A stretch of DNA of 64,000 bases, from the NCBI GenBank assembly GCA_034638255.1, contig JAWPGT010000022.1, positions 248,001-312,000 of the forward strand, in the 5' to 3' direction. A model generated the notes under the pieces. That model saw only the letters and a list, made by a program, of their open reading frames with translations, ran no database searches and was not told the origin of the DNA. The DNA is from Coprinus comatus (Eukaryota > Basidiomycota > Agaricomycetes > Agaricales > Agaricaceae). The translations under genes and the position numbers were made by a program. Every line of letters begins with the position of its first letter. The stretch's first letter is position 1. Below are positions 37,014 through 53,011 of the stretch, one piece after another.

Positions 37014-37168
37014 TTTGTATTAATTAAGTTCCTGTAATAGTTAACATTGATATTGACCCTTCCTTTCCATCTCTACTACTGTCTTTTTTACGAGTATTTG
37101 TGTTAAAATAGCCAAAATAAATTGCTCGGAGACACTCGGTTGTTATGGGAGAAAAAAAACTTGACAGG

Positions 37169-37175
37169 AAAAAAA
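37169..37175 (-). terminator. RNA polymerase III terminator of tRNA-Thr
   Basis: A run of seven T on the minus strand begins two nucleotides past the tRNA 3' end, as expected for Pol III termination. Confidence 0.8.
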
Positions 37176-37176
37176 G

Positions 37177-37248
37177 TTCCCACTAGCTGATTCGAACAAC
37201 TGATCTTCTCATTACGAGTGAGACGCCTTACCACTGGGCCAAGCGGGA
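37177..37248 (-). tRNA. tRNA-Thr (anticodon CGT)
   Basis: A full cloverleaf can be folded from 72 nt. The acceptor stem TCCCGCT pairs with AGTGGGA (one G-T), with discriminator A. The anticodon stem TCTCA/TGAGA encloses the loop CTCGTAA with anticodon CGT reading ACG (Thr). The T-arm AGTTG/CAGCT carries the loop TTCGAAT, which also supplies the B box, and the D-arm contains the A-box-like GGCCCAGTGG. There is no intron and CCA is not encoded. A T7 terminator follows. Confidence 0.93.
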
Positions 37249-38305
37249 ATTGTAAAGTTTTGCGATACTCCATACGTATTGTCATTTAGCCAACAACGTA
37301 CATCGTTGTTGTGTTATCCCTTCGTTATATGTATCTTCCTTCTACCCTACCGAACTTGACTGTGCTAGTACACCTGACGACATGGAGATTACACCTAACC
37401 CATCCACATATTCTCAGACATGGTGGTTCTTGACTATCCAATAAAACCCAACTTTCATCATCGGTCATTCACCCTAATCCCAAATCCAAATGGGCATATT
37501 ATATAAACCAACACCCTCACTTGATACCTGACGCTTTCCAAACTTGAACACTCTTTTTACTACTGCAAACTCTATCGCGAAAATATTTATAATACAACTT
37601 CTAAAGAGAAAAACGAAGAATGGTTAAGAAGAAGACTCAAGGTCAAGAATAACTTTCAAGCGGACTTAACACTACTGTACCTATCGTCGAATCTAGCGGA
37701 GGGTGTATCTAATACTGTTGCTTTTATTCCTAAATAGACTCTCAAAGGTTTACTTGGTCACTATCATTGATGTTGTCGAGTTTTAGGATGTTGTCAAGAT
37801 GAGGATTAACGTGATTATATAGCACTTCGAGGATGCTTCTGTTATTGGTTGTCTCTGGTGTATTGATAATGATGATGATGATGTCTTTGGGTCAGTTGGG
37901 TGTATTCATAAAGGAACTTGGCTTGTGATTACTACTGTAAAGATGGTTTGTGTTCCTCCTCTGTGAACGAAGAGATGAAGGAGGTTGATATAGTTGATGA
38001 GGGTGAGGGTGTGGATGGTGGAAATGTTGGTGAGTACGAGGAAGAAGATTGTGATGATGTTTTTGGGAGTTGAAGCAATGTGCTGGTGAGAGAGCTGACA
38101 AGAAGAGGTATAAGAATAAAAAGGAGAAGGGAGAGAGGATTCATTTAGGTATGTTTAATCTTTTATTTCATTTTTTTTTTTGGTTTTTTGGGTAGAGGAA
38201 CTGAATGTTAGTATCTGTATTATTATATCACTCCTCGAAAAAAGTTTAAGGAACGTAAAGATAATGTTTCTTTGTACACAGTCTGTGAAAAGTACCATTT
38301 CGGGG
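37249..38305. other. Intergenic region with low-complexity sequence
   Basis: About 1 kb between the tRNA gene and the MITE. A short plus-strand start MVKKKTQGQE at 37621 stops at once. Around 37870-38160 there are GAT/GAG-rich runs and a poly-T tract. No gene is supported. Confidence 0.5.
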
Positions 38306-38480
38306 CAGACTCCTACCCAGCCCACGGTATGATATTATTATGTAAACATAATATATTGAGCCGAAGTTTTACCGAAACTTGCGTCAATATTTATCATACC
38401 AGGGACTGGTACCAAACATTATGTACGCGTATTTGCCATCTCCATCCCATCAAATCCATCACTCCCATCATGAGGCGGCA
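38306..38480 (+). repeat. Left 175-nt arm of the MITE
   Basis: Inverted copy of 38802-38976; I saw no mismatch by eye. Confidence 0.88.
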
Positions 38481-38801
38481 CTCACGGCAAGAAATAGAAT
38501 GTGTAGTTTTGAAAGGAAATTACACCAATGATACAGGTTATGCTATGGAAATAGGAACCTCAATTGGAGGGTAGATGATTTGATGTATTAAAGTCATTCT
38601 CAATATGTGTATAGGGGGTTGGCGAGGTGTCCGGGAATTTGGGTAACCATCACACCATACTAGGGACTTCCTCTCTTCACATATTTTGCCAATTCTGACA
38701 TATCTTATGTTTAAATGTTGTAGCGCTAACATATATGTATTTCCATAGCGCATAATCCCTTCAAACCTGTTAATAATGGTGATACCTAGCCTACCAGATG
38801 A

Positions 38802-38976
38802 TGCCGCCTCATGATGGGAGTGATGGATTTGATGGGATGGAGATGGCAAATACGCGTACATAATGTTTGGTACCAGTCCCTGGTATGATAAATATTGACG
38901 CAAGTTTCGGTAAAACTTCGGCTCAATATATTATGTTTACATAATAATATCATACCGTGGGCTGGGTAGGAGTCTG
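38802..38976 (-). repeat. Right 175-nt arm of the MITE
   Basis: Inverted copy of 38306-38480. Together the arms could fold into one long hairpin in RNA or single-stranded DNA. Confidence 0.88.
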
Positions 38977-39707
38977 TGTTTCGGGGGTATAATTCAAGAA
39001 GACAAAGGTACTTCTAACCAGCTATTTTACATGTGTACTTGGAACTGAGTATCCTCCATAGATATCTTTAACTCCCTTCCTGAATTCGACGACCAGGATA
39101 ATTTTCAGCCATATGGCGAGAATGATAAATTCTTAATGGGAGTATGAAATTGTATCTGTTTGTAGTAATGAATTTTTGGTTTCTGGTGCTTGCTGCAAAT
39201 AACTTAACTAGAAAAATGGGTACTTTGAAATGTATCGGAATGTCACTAGTCAGACATTCAAGAATTAATAAAAAGCCGACCTGTTCTCTCCACTCACTGG
39301 TACAAAGTTTATTTCTCCTACTGTCTACACCTTTTCGTCGCTCGAGGAACTATTAGATTTGGACTTATACATATTTTTCGTGGTCATCCTCAACAAGATA
39401 ATGGTTATAGGTGCACCATGGAATTGGAGTGAAAGAGGATGGATTTCCTGCTGGATCGCCTGATTGTAAGTCATAATAATATATGCCGACTATATACACA
39501 TATATCCTCAAAATATCCTGATAGCAGCCGATACTAACACTTTCACTAGCATGTCATGATTGAAACAAACTACAGTTTAGACTCGAGTAATACTATTTCT
39601 AGGCGTTCTAGGCATTCTCAAAAATTTTACATTCAAACCAAACATTCAAAGCAACAGAACTATACAAAATACCCTTCTAAATAAACACAACATATCATCG
39701 CATTCCT
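38977..39707. other. Intergenic region after the MITE
   Basis: About 0.7 kb of AT-rich sequence up to the AROM stop codon. Only chance frames are present. No gene or RNA was recognised. Confidence 0.5.
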
Positions 39708-44796
<5,089 letters not shown>

Positions 44797-45267
44797 TTTA
44801 AGAGGTTAAGGGGGTACTTTGTGCCTATACCAATTTGTCCTCCATCCTTTTGTAGTGCTCATGATGATGGTCAAGAACATCCGAAAGTCACATGACTCCC
44901 AGCTCCCATTTCCGAAAATACCTCTCCAAAACACCACTTCCTCACTGACATACGTCGGACGCGCCCGCGTTACTGGGTCCTGAGACAGTTCAATATGAGC
45001 AAGGGGAAAGGCCGGGATAAATGTCAATTCATATCTCCCCGACGTTGTACGAGAAATAACTAGTTGCGATTTACTCGGCCGACTGTGTACAGCCACACAA
45101 TTTAGGAGAAACTTCGCTTGAGACAGGCACTCAACTTTATTAATTGGACATACCTGGACCCAGTTAACGCAGACATTCTTAGCGCAATACAAGATCCGTA
45201 GTCAATACGGTTATATAACAACTATCTACCGCGGCCGCGATGTCATTGGGGTTAGCAAAATACCCAA
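44797..45267. other. AROM promoter region
   Basis: About 0.47 kb between the AROM start and the stop of the isomerase gene, both on the minus strand. A minus-strand frame at 44806-45192 ends just before the AROM ATG and resembles no protein. No Gcn4-like site was confirmed. Confidence 0.45.
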
Positions 45268-46511
45268 CTAAGCAGATGCGGCGACTTGATCTATCCTCCC
45301 ATCATCCCATCTAATAGTAACAGTTCCATCCTATTAGACAAAGTTAGTTACTACTGGGTTCCCTGAGGTGTCCGTAGTTACCTCATTTCCAAAGTATGCA
45401 GCTTTGGCCATGCCACAGAACAGGCCAACTTCGACGACGCCAGTGAGCATCTTGATTTGAGCTAGGATCTACCAAGTGGATCAGAAACGCCAATATATCC
45501 GCCCCTGTTGTGTATCAACGTACAGTATAGGGGTCCAGCATCTTCTCCTTCTCATAGGGAGCATCGATGACGAAATTACCATTATCCGTGACGACAGGTC
45601 CGGCTACAGATTCAAGTCAGACTCTGGGTTGACAAGTAATATATATGAATAATTACCTTTTTTAATCGCCATGCGTAGATTGGCTTTAGGACACCCCAGG
45701 GCATGCTGGAGGTTTTGGAGCACCCTTGCGTATGCAAAAGGCACGACTTCCACGGGAACCCCAGACGCAAACTATCAATTGTTCAGCGCCCATGTAAAAT
45801 ATAAAACAGGTCAGAAACATACGTTTGTTCCTAGGTATTCAACATCCTTTCGGAAATCGGCGACTAGGATGAAGCTGAAGAGGATATTGATACAATGAAA
45901 GGGAGTTTTCGAAATAGGAGACCAACGTTTTTGCAGCTTCTGCAAGGACCTTTTCACGGAGGTGGCAAGCACCTCCGCCTTTTACGCAATTGAGATTTTT
46001 ATCTACCCTGTTAAAGGTCAGAACCGTCACATTACGGAGAGACAGGTAGGACATACTCATCGGCACCATCAATAGTGACGTCGATTGTAGGGTATTGGTC
46101 TACATCGCCAAGATTTAATCCAGCGGCGACAATCAGTTGCTTGGACTGGAAACCTAAGGGAGGGGATATGGGGCATGTCCATGGACCTATAGATGTATGT
46201 TACTAACCTGTTGGGATGAAAACTCGATCTTTGTTGGCTTCTACACCTTGCTGAACGATTCGATCCACGACGTAGGGTACGGTTGACCCTAAGATGAGCC
46301 ATGTCACATCAGGGTCGTAGTACACATGCAGATAACCTACCAGAACCAATGCCAATAATCTATGCATTGTCAGTATAGCTTGGGACAGCGAGGGCGACAG
46401 TAAACTGACTCTGTGTTCTGGCTTGATATGTTGATCGACGGCAGTGTAAGCAGCAAGCCTTTTTGAAGCTTCGATTGTGCTCAAGGATTGTACGGGGGCT
46501 ATGGAGGACAT
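45268..46511 (-). CDS. RKI1: Ribose-5-phosphate isomerase A
   Basis: Interconverts ribose-5-phosphate and ribulose-5-phosphate in the non-oxidative pentose phosphate pathway. The start at 46511 reads [20 protein letters not shown], then through short introns [20 protein letters not shown] (substrate-binding loop), the family block [10 protein letters not shown] with catalytic Asp, and [19 protein letters not shown], where the phosphate-binding KGGGA motif is present. The C-terminal part reads [40 protein letters not shown], and the last exon ends [16 protein letters not shown] with TAG at 45268-45270. At least seven exons. It is divergent from TFB5 with about 300 nt between starts. Confidence 0.92.
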
Positions 46512-46813
46512 GGTCAGTGATAAGGATAGTAGAAATGAAAAGGAAACACACCTGGTTGCTCTTGCTTCTGGGATTCTGGGGCTGTGGCCACGGGATGTAC
46601 TGGTTGAACCATTTGACCACTGGAGAAATATATTTTGATAAAAATTGTTCGTATGCGGGTATATTGATCGGGGTACAAGGAACGGCCGAAAGAGTATTTA
46701 CATATCAGATGGCTGAGGACTTACGAGGGCTGGTTGGTGTTTTGAGGCAGAGGTATGGGGGCAGTGAGCTGAGTGATCATTCGCACCCTGGACCATTTCT
46801 CTACACAACTACC
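46512..46813. promoter_or_regulatory. Divergent promoter of RKI1 and TFB5
   Basis: The 302 nt between the two start codons must hold both promoters. No specific element was identified. Plus-strand frames over it are continuous by chance with the antisense of RKI1 exon 1. Confidence 0.5.
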
Positions 46814-47158
46814 ATGCGGGCTATCAAAGGTATGTGTCAGCCCTCGCCTGCCTTGCAGCCGTGACAAGAGCTTTCCAGGTGTTTTGCTCATCTGGCATGT
46901 TGACCATTGTCTTGACAATCCGGGCCGTGGCTGACCGCTGCACAGCGACCCAGCGGTGAAGCAGATCCTGCTGGTCATGAATGAGAAACAGAGTTTCATC
47001 ATCGAGGACCTAGACGACCACCATCTTGTCATCAAGGCTGACGAGGAGTACCGTGTTCGCCGCGAGCTTGAGGCCGAGGTATGTCGTCCCTGTGTCACTA
47101 TGGTCCTGGACTCACTCGACGTGTCTAGTTGGAGAAGAATACGTACAGCCTTGACTAA
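46814..47158 (+). CDS. TFB5: TFIIH core subunit TFB5 (GTF2H5/TTDA)
   Basis: Smallest subunit of the TFIIH core, stabilising the complex in transcription initiation and nucleotide excision repair. Four exons: 46814-46829 (16 nt), 46879-46894 (16 nt), 46946-47078 and 47129-47158 sum to 195 nt, 64 aa, the family's usual tiny size. The protein reads MRAIKGVLLICDPAVKQILL followed by SFIIEDLDDHHLVIKADEEY and ends ELEKNTYSLD; the FIIEDLDDxHL block is diagnostic. Intron 2 (46895-46945) uses a GC donor (GCATGT), required to make the conserved CDP. Two 16-nt exons in a 195-nt gene are unusual and explain why gene finders may miss it. Confidence 0.93.
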
Positions 47159-47638
47159 TATACTCCACTACTGGTACAACTCTACAGTATTTTCAGTCCA
47201 CCGTCGTCTCTATCGTCCATAATGCTCTCTAATACCACTTGACATTCCAAATGCCAGACGCCGCAAAGCTATACTTGAACTAGTAATACGAAAGAATCAT
47301 TTACCTGCTGACGCCACATACAAGTATCCACTGCGACACGTTTATTTTGATAGGAAGGACTAGTTGATTGTTGGACAGGTGATTCTGATACACCACGGCG
47401 TTCTATAGAGAAAATCTACTTTGAAACATGCAAGGTAGCAAGTGCAATGTCCGTTTCGCTTCATTGATGTTTTAATCTCTAAGTATGATATCATGACACT
47501 GAAGAAATGACAGAAAATATTATCGGAAGTCTCCGTATATTCCCCATCAATGGATCACATATCAAGCTCAACGTGCAGAGGTGTGCGTTCTAATTCCAAC
47601 CATCCAATATATACTAATTCATAAAAACAGACTCGACG
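47159..47638. other. Intergenic spacer
   Basis: About 0.48 kb between TFB5 and the next plus-strand gene, AT-rich, holding the downstream gene's promoter. Nothing else was seen. Confidence 0.55.
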
Positions 47639-48833
47639 ATGTTAGACCCAACTGCATCGCTGCATTCCTCTCCAGTTTCAATCACACGGGATCAAGCAGA
47701 GAACGTTATAAGGAAGCTTCTTCCAGGACATGATCAGACAATTGTATCCAAGTTATCCGATATCAGAAGCAAAGGCTACAGGTGAATACCAATAATCCAA
47801 GTCGCCAATATCCTACCATTTCTGACCGATCACACTATATAATAGTTTTAGTTCAACTACCCGAACTTACATGTGTGATCTCACTCATGCCACCGATAAA
47901 AGTGGATCACCAGTATCCTCCTGTTTCCTAACCATATCACCTGCAACACCTTCTTCTGAAGATTATCATCCTAATTCACTTCCTGTCGTTCACCAACTCT
48001 TAAGCCAAATCCGTACAAAGACCGACGTGCCACTCAAAGAATCCATCCTTGATACTTCACTTTCCTTTATTCCTTATCATCTTCTCCTTTCCGACACTTC
48101 ACCTACAACTTCGGATTGCTTAATTTCAATCGCAGATGCACGAGCTCTTGGAATCTTCTCCGAACGTACCAACATCTTGATTGACCTCGAATTAGGCAAG
48201 CTTCTAGGTCAACTACATACCAACGTTCAAAACGATTGGTATGGATTACCATCACTTAAAGAACCTTCTTCACCATCCTATTCATGGCAAGAAACCTTCA
48301 CATTCTTACTAGAGGGTCTGCTATCACGTTTCGAAACCGGTAGCATCCAAATTGATTTCACAATCCCATACGAGAAAATCCGATTGGCCCATTCTAGAGC
48401 TATTGGGTTTTCATTATTCGATGATGTCGAAGTTCCTAGTATGATTTGGGTCACAGGATCCGAACATGATGTTTTTATCGTTAAACCGGACCCAAATAAT
48501 GGTGGTGATAAATTGCAGTTTGAATTAGCTGCCATCCTTCCGGTTGCTACCCATACTCTATGGGGAGATCCGTTACTCGAAAGTTTCTTCATTCCTCCAA
48601 AGCCAAGTAAAGCTATGGCTGAAGGTTACATTGGAGCTGGAGGTGGTGCATTGACAATATTCCCAAGACAAAATACCAAAAGATTATGGTATGATTTATT
48701 TTTGACATTGTTGGTTTTATATGAAATCAGGACATTTGGGAGTGAAGACGAGGAGATGAATGAGAAGAGGAAGTGGTGTAAAGAGAAGATTCTTGCAAGT
48801 GCAGAAGCACTTAAAGATGCTCCATGTTTCTAG
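47639..48833 (+). CDS. Phosphotransferase (APH/choline-kinase-fold)-like protein lacking an evident catalytic HxD
   Basis: Exons 47639-47781 and 47846-48833 sum to 1131 nt, 376 aa. The N-terminal part (SPVSITRDQAENVIRKLLPG ... KLSDIRSKGYSFSSTTRTYM) looks like the nucleotide-lobe start of aminoglycoside-phosphotransferase-like proteins. A middle block DLELGKLLGQLHTNVQNDWYG resembles the helix before the catalytic loop in that fold. I do not find the HxDxxxxN catalytic motif or the DxD metal site after it; instead there is RAIGFSLFDDVEVPSMIWVT and FPRQNTKRLWYDLFLTLLVL. It may be a degenerate or non-kinase member of the fold. The C-terminal helix is charged. The fold assignment is tentative; the gene itself is well supported. 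Confidence 0.7.
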
Positions 48834-48969
48834 TTTAAAATTATTATATCCTTTTCATTTCGAAGATAAAACTTAATCGAAGATTATGATTACAACGACA
48901 GGAAAGATTCAAACACGATAGAATGAAACAAGAGCTACGACTTCCCAAGCAGGCAATAGATAAAACTCC

Positions 48970-49978
48970 TCACAAGGATGACGTGAGAGTATTTGATCTA
49001 CGTATAAATTCTTCTTTTGCAATTCGATACTCCTCGTTATATTTCTACAAATAACCATCACAATCAGAAACCAACCACACAAAATGAGAAGGGAAAAACG
49101 TACCTCTCGAACTTCACGGCTCGATGCATGCCATGCATTTCCAGCTTGTCGAGAACATTCAACAATACTTAAATCGAGATGCTCTTGCCTATAGTCCCTA
49201 AGGAATCTAATCATGAAAAAAGGTTGGTTGGTTTGGCTCTAGTTGAAAGGAAAGACAAAGAAAGAGATTACCTCATGAAACTTGACATAGGAGACTTTTG
49301 GCTGTCTGGAATGGCAATCCTCTGCTTGCCTGCCTTCTTTCTGGAAGTATTGAAGTCTTTGAGAAGTTGAGGATCGACACTTTCCCTCCAATTCTCATAA
49401 GCCTCTGCAAGCTTCACGTTCTCTACAGCTGCTCTTGCGCGTAATGGCTATACGATAAATAGACAACAAGCAGTTAGGATATAATAGGCTGGTGAGTTTT
49501 TAATCGAGCACGAACCTCTTTATCTGCCTCGGTAAGAGCACCCCATGACTTGGCGATTTCTTTCATTTGGGCGTGAGCTTCGACTACAGTGGTTGGTTTG
49601 GGTAACCTGGCACGTTCGTCGGCGCAATATACGAGATATGCTGACATGGATGGGCGTTGAGGGATTTCTGACTTTAAAAGTTTGACTAAAAGGAATTAAG
49701 AAAAACAGTCACCGATGCAAAGGAAAGGTATAATGAATACCTTTTTTTTCAATCTTCTTTACTTTTGGCGTAGTTTTCTTTACCGCCTTGGATTTTGTCT
49801 CTTTAGCAGCCTTAGGAAAACATAATGTATGAGTTGTAGAGATTGGACGCGTAAGAGAGAGGCGCAAAACAGAAGGTGCAGCAAGGACGCGTCCTGTTAT
49901 GAGTTTGTAGAACATATGGAAGTAGTGACTGTTAGCTGGAACGTTGATGGCGCCTAAAATGCGCGCGTAACCAAGCAT
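48970..49978 (-). CDS. Mitochondrial HMG-box DNA-binding protein (ABF2/TFAM-like)
   Basis: Likely packages or bends mitochondrial DNA. The start at 49978 (or the internal Met at about 49915) leads into an Arg/Ser/Leu-rich, acid-poor targeting peptide (VLAAPSVLRLSLTRPISTTH), then a Lys-rich linker (KAVKKTTPKVKKIEKK). Box 1 reads IPQRPSMSAYLVYCADERAR ... SWGALTEADKEPLRARAAVE ... YENWRESV. Box 2 reads QKSPMSSFMRFLRDYRQEHL ... SIVECSRQAGNAWHASSREV, joined by the last intron to REKYNEEYRIAKEEFIRR, ending TLTSSL with TGA at 48970. Two tandem HMG boxes after a presequence is the ABF2/TFAM layout. Introns lie near 49690, 49480, 49230 and 49070. It is convergent with the upstream gene. Confidence 0.85.
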
Positions 49979-50282
49979 CAGGGAAGTGGGTCACGTGCCA
50001 GTGTGTCCACATGTTCAATAACGTAAATGTCCGTTGGTCTCTCCAATCTCTCAGTACTCAGTCTTACCCACATTCGCCTACATGATCCCGAGTGACCTCC
50101 AAGTTCTAGGTATATATGATTCTATTCCTTGGGACATGCTAAACGTATTTTCGCCATTATGGTGCAAGTTTTGAGATAAGATACTTAAATAGAATAAGAA
50201 ATGTGTTAATACTCAATCTCCTCATGGTTATAATGATGCAAAATGGTAGTGAGTGATAGAAAGTGACAATTAGAGATATAAT
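49979..50282. other. Short intergenic spacer
   Basis: About 0.3 kb between the HMG-box gene start and the P450 stop, both minus strand. No feature was seen. Confidence 0.55.
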
Positions 50283-52707
50283 CTATGATGCATCGGATAT
50301 GGATTTAACAAGGGCTTCAGCCTCTCTGGACCGAGGTTTAATGCTGCATTTGAATGGCGCAGGATGTCTGGAAGTATCATCATTTAACATTAACTTTCGA
50401 AGGAAAACCCTTGATATCATATGAAATGACATCACTTACAATATCAGCGAGGAGATGTACTCTTTTGATGGTTCGATCGGATCGCCTCGTTCGTCTAATG
50501 CCTTCTCGATCTTAAACACAGAGAGAATTGTTGCTATGCTTAGGTATAAAGATGATATGGCGATATGTCGTCCTGGGCAGATCCTGGAAATTAAAATTAA
50601 AAGATCAGATACCAAAAAATAGATAGGGGTATGCGAGGAAAGTAAAGATACGGCTTGAAGCGATACATTTGAAATGAAAGATAATGATAGTTAGATACTA
50701 ACCTTCTTCCAAAACCAAATGCAGCAGTAGGCTCCCGAATAGCAAGGTTCAACTGACCATCCTTGAGGAACCTTTCGGGCTTGAAAGCTAATGGTTCGGG
50801 ATAATCCTTCTTGTCATGCGTGATTGCCCTGCAAGAGCAACGAATCAGCATTCTTGATAACATAATTTACGATGGGGAATGAACAAACCAGACATTTCCA
50901 AGTACAACTGATCCACCGGGTAAGAAATATCCGTTGTATTCGTCGTCCTCGGTCAAATAATGCGGTATCGCTGTATCACAAGTTTCCAACGTCAGAGCTA
51001 GAAGTTTCATCCCACGGTCAAACAAAAAAGGTTATACATACCAAAAGGAGTGATTGCCTGCCATCTATGAGGTGGATTTGAATTCCACGAGGGAGGAGGG
51101 AAATGTAATGATCAGATTTCTGATGTTTCCACACAGCAAAAAAGATGATGATATGTAACCGGGTGTACAAAAACAGGACTCCCATGTGTAAGAGAGACCC
51201 TTTCCCTGAGAAGATGATATCATAAGTAAAGAAGAGGCTTACCTGAGTGTTTCTTTCACAAGGGCGCCAATATAAGGCAATGAGCACTCATCGGCGAAAT
51301 CAGGTAGTTGACCATGGCCAATGACCCGATCAAGTTCTTCTCGCGCTTTATCTTGTATTTCAGGATGGCATACCATCATTAACAAGAATGTGTTGATGGC
51401 AGACACAGTTGTATCAGCGCCACCTGTGGTGATATCATAACCAATTCAGGGCCGCTTGAGCCGAGGAGGAGAAAATCTTACATACCAACGAAGAAGTTAC
51501 CTGCAGCATCTCTGATCACTGTCATTTGATGTTCTTTATCCTTGGTTTCATCAAGACTTGCAACGCAGTTGGTGACGAGTGAAGGAGATGCTGTGCCTTC
51601 GGCCTAATGAATGCTCAATTTATTGAACATGTGGTTGTTAAATTAACAAATAGGGAAAAAACATACAATGTATTCCAATGATTTCTGGAACGGCATGTTC
51701 AACATTTTCGTGGTCCAATCATTCCATATTTGGGCTTGGCGTTTCCAGCCAGCACCAGGGAACCAAGAAGGCACAAACCTCAGAAGCGGGATCGGATTGA
51801 CCAAGAAGGCACTAAAATTAGCAGCGCCTGCGAGTCCTTTCACCGCTTCGTTCGCGATCTCGATAGCGGGATCATGAGGCTTGACATCGAACCCATAACC
51901 TAGGGAAATAGTAATAGCACCCAACGTACTATATTTTTAAGAAGCACACAACCTCAAAAGTTAAAAAGACGGCGCTTATCATCAGAGCCCGTAATAAACG
52001 CACTGTCTAATGTGTTCCATAAAGTCTTCCGGTGTATCGAGGAGACTGCGTAGGAGTTTGTGAATGTATTCTCTTTCACGCGGTTGATGACTGGCATTGT
52101 CGAGAGGATGGAAATGTTTCTGGACAAGTTTGCGTCGTTCTAGCCATGCTTCCCCATAGGGCATAAACCCAAAGAGCCAGTCCCATCCAGACCTGTTAGA
52201 ATGACATGTTGAATATTAATCCCCGGCTAGTGTTTCCCAGGGTTAACATGAATGCCTAGGAACTCACAGGTGTACCATTTGATTATTCACACTTGTAACG
52301 AGTGCGAATGATAAGCAACTGAGATGAAATGTCTCCGAAACTGAGCACGTACCGACTAGAGTAAAGGCTAGATTTTTTCTCAAAGAGGTCGTATGCGGCC
52401 TTCCAGGAGTTGACGATGATCATAGAGGAGCCTGCGGCATCAACGTGGAGAATATCGGAGTCTATAGCGTATTGGTTCAAGGAAGACTCTCAGGATGGCT
52501 AGCACAAGGCATACTATAGAGCTCGCTCCATTGAGCATAAGTTTCCCATTCGAAAGAGGAAGGCATCTGGAATATGTTTCCGACGAATGGCCATTTCTTG
52601 GGGCCTGGAGGGAGAGGGAGGGATGACTTAGAGGGTTTGCGGGAGAGGAGAATGCTGGAGAACAAGATGGCGGCAAGGCCAAGGACGGCAACGGAGGAGG
52701 AAGACAT
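50283..52707 (-). CDS. Cytochrome P450 monooxygenase, basidiomycete type
   Basis: Membrane-anchored haem-thiolate oxygenase; substrate unknown, in a P450 group common in Agaricomycetes. The start at 52707 gives an N-terminal anchor (MSSSSVAVLGLAAILFSSIL) and the proline hinge LPLPPGPKKWPFVGNIF. The join WSELYN-SDILHV removes a 55-nt intron. Later blocks are DWLFGFMPYGEAWLERRKLV (about 52190-52135), the I-helix segment with GADTT and then SAINTFLLMMVCHPEIQDKA (about 51420-51350), the K-helix ALVKETLR (ExxR, about 51250), the PERF motif FKPERFL, and the haem loop FGFGRR joined across an intron to ICPGR. The last exon ends EALVKSISDAS with TAG at 50283-50285. About ten exons, consistent with the class. 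It is divergent from MED8. Confidence 0.92.
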
Positions 52708-53011
52708 AAGTGGGGTGTGGAGGAAGGAAACGCAGAAAGGGTTACGATATATGAATGTTTATAATCTCAGGACAAAAATCATGTCCATATCAGAATGGAG
52801 TATTCAACTAGGCGGAAGGGACAAGTGTCAGGACGTCCCAAAATAGCTCGCTTGTCGATCGGATGCGGCAGGCGGAGTTTGTTGGGTTGATCATCTTCCC
52901 CGACTTAGCCCCGGAATCAGTATTCAGTCCATGGTCCACAGTCCATCGCTTAGTCATCGCTTTGTCAGCCCTCTCTTGTATTCCACTCCCAATGCTTAGT
53001 CAGCTCCACCC
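52708..53011. promoter_or_regulatory. Divergent promoter of the P450 and MED8 genes
   Basis: 304 nt between the two starts. No specific site was assigned; both transcription units must begin here. Confidence 0.5.

Larger units (their letters stand above)
38306..38976. mobile_element. hAT-like non-autonomous MITE with 175-bp inverted arms
   Basis: Positions 38306-38480 and 38802-38976 are inverted copies of each other over 175 nt, with a 321-nt non-coding centre. The ends read CAGACTCCTACCCAGCCCAC ... GTGGGCTGGGTAGGAGTCTG, i.e. CAG...CTG termini as in hAT elements. The 8-mer TTTCGGGG lies directly before the left end (38298-38305) and recurs at 38979-38986, two nucleotides after the right end, consistent with an 8-bp hAT target duplication plus a TG slip. 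No transposase frame lies inside, so an autonomous element would have to move it. The near identity of the arms suggests recent formation or gene conversion. Confidence 0.85.

Noticed and set aside
44806..45192. A 128-codon minus-strand gene upstream of AROM
   Set aside because: Composition and position suggest the AROM leader or promoter; no protein similarity.
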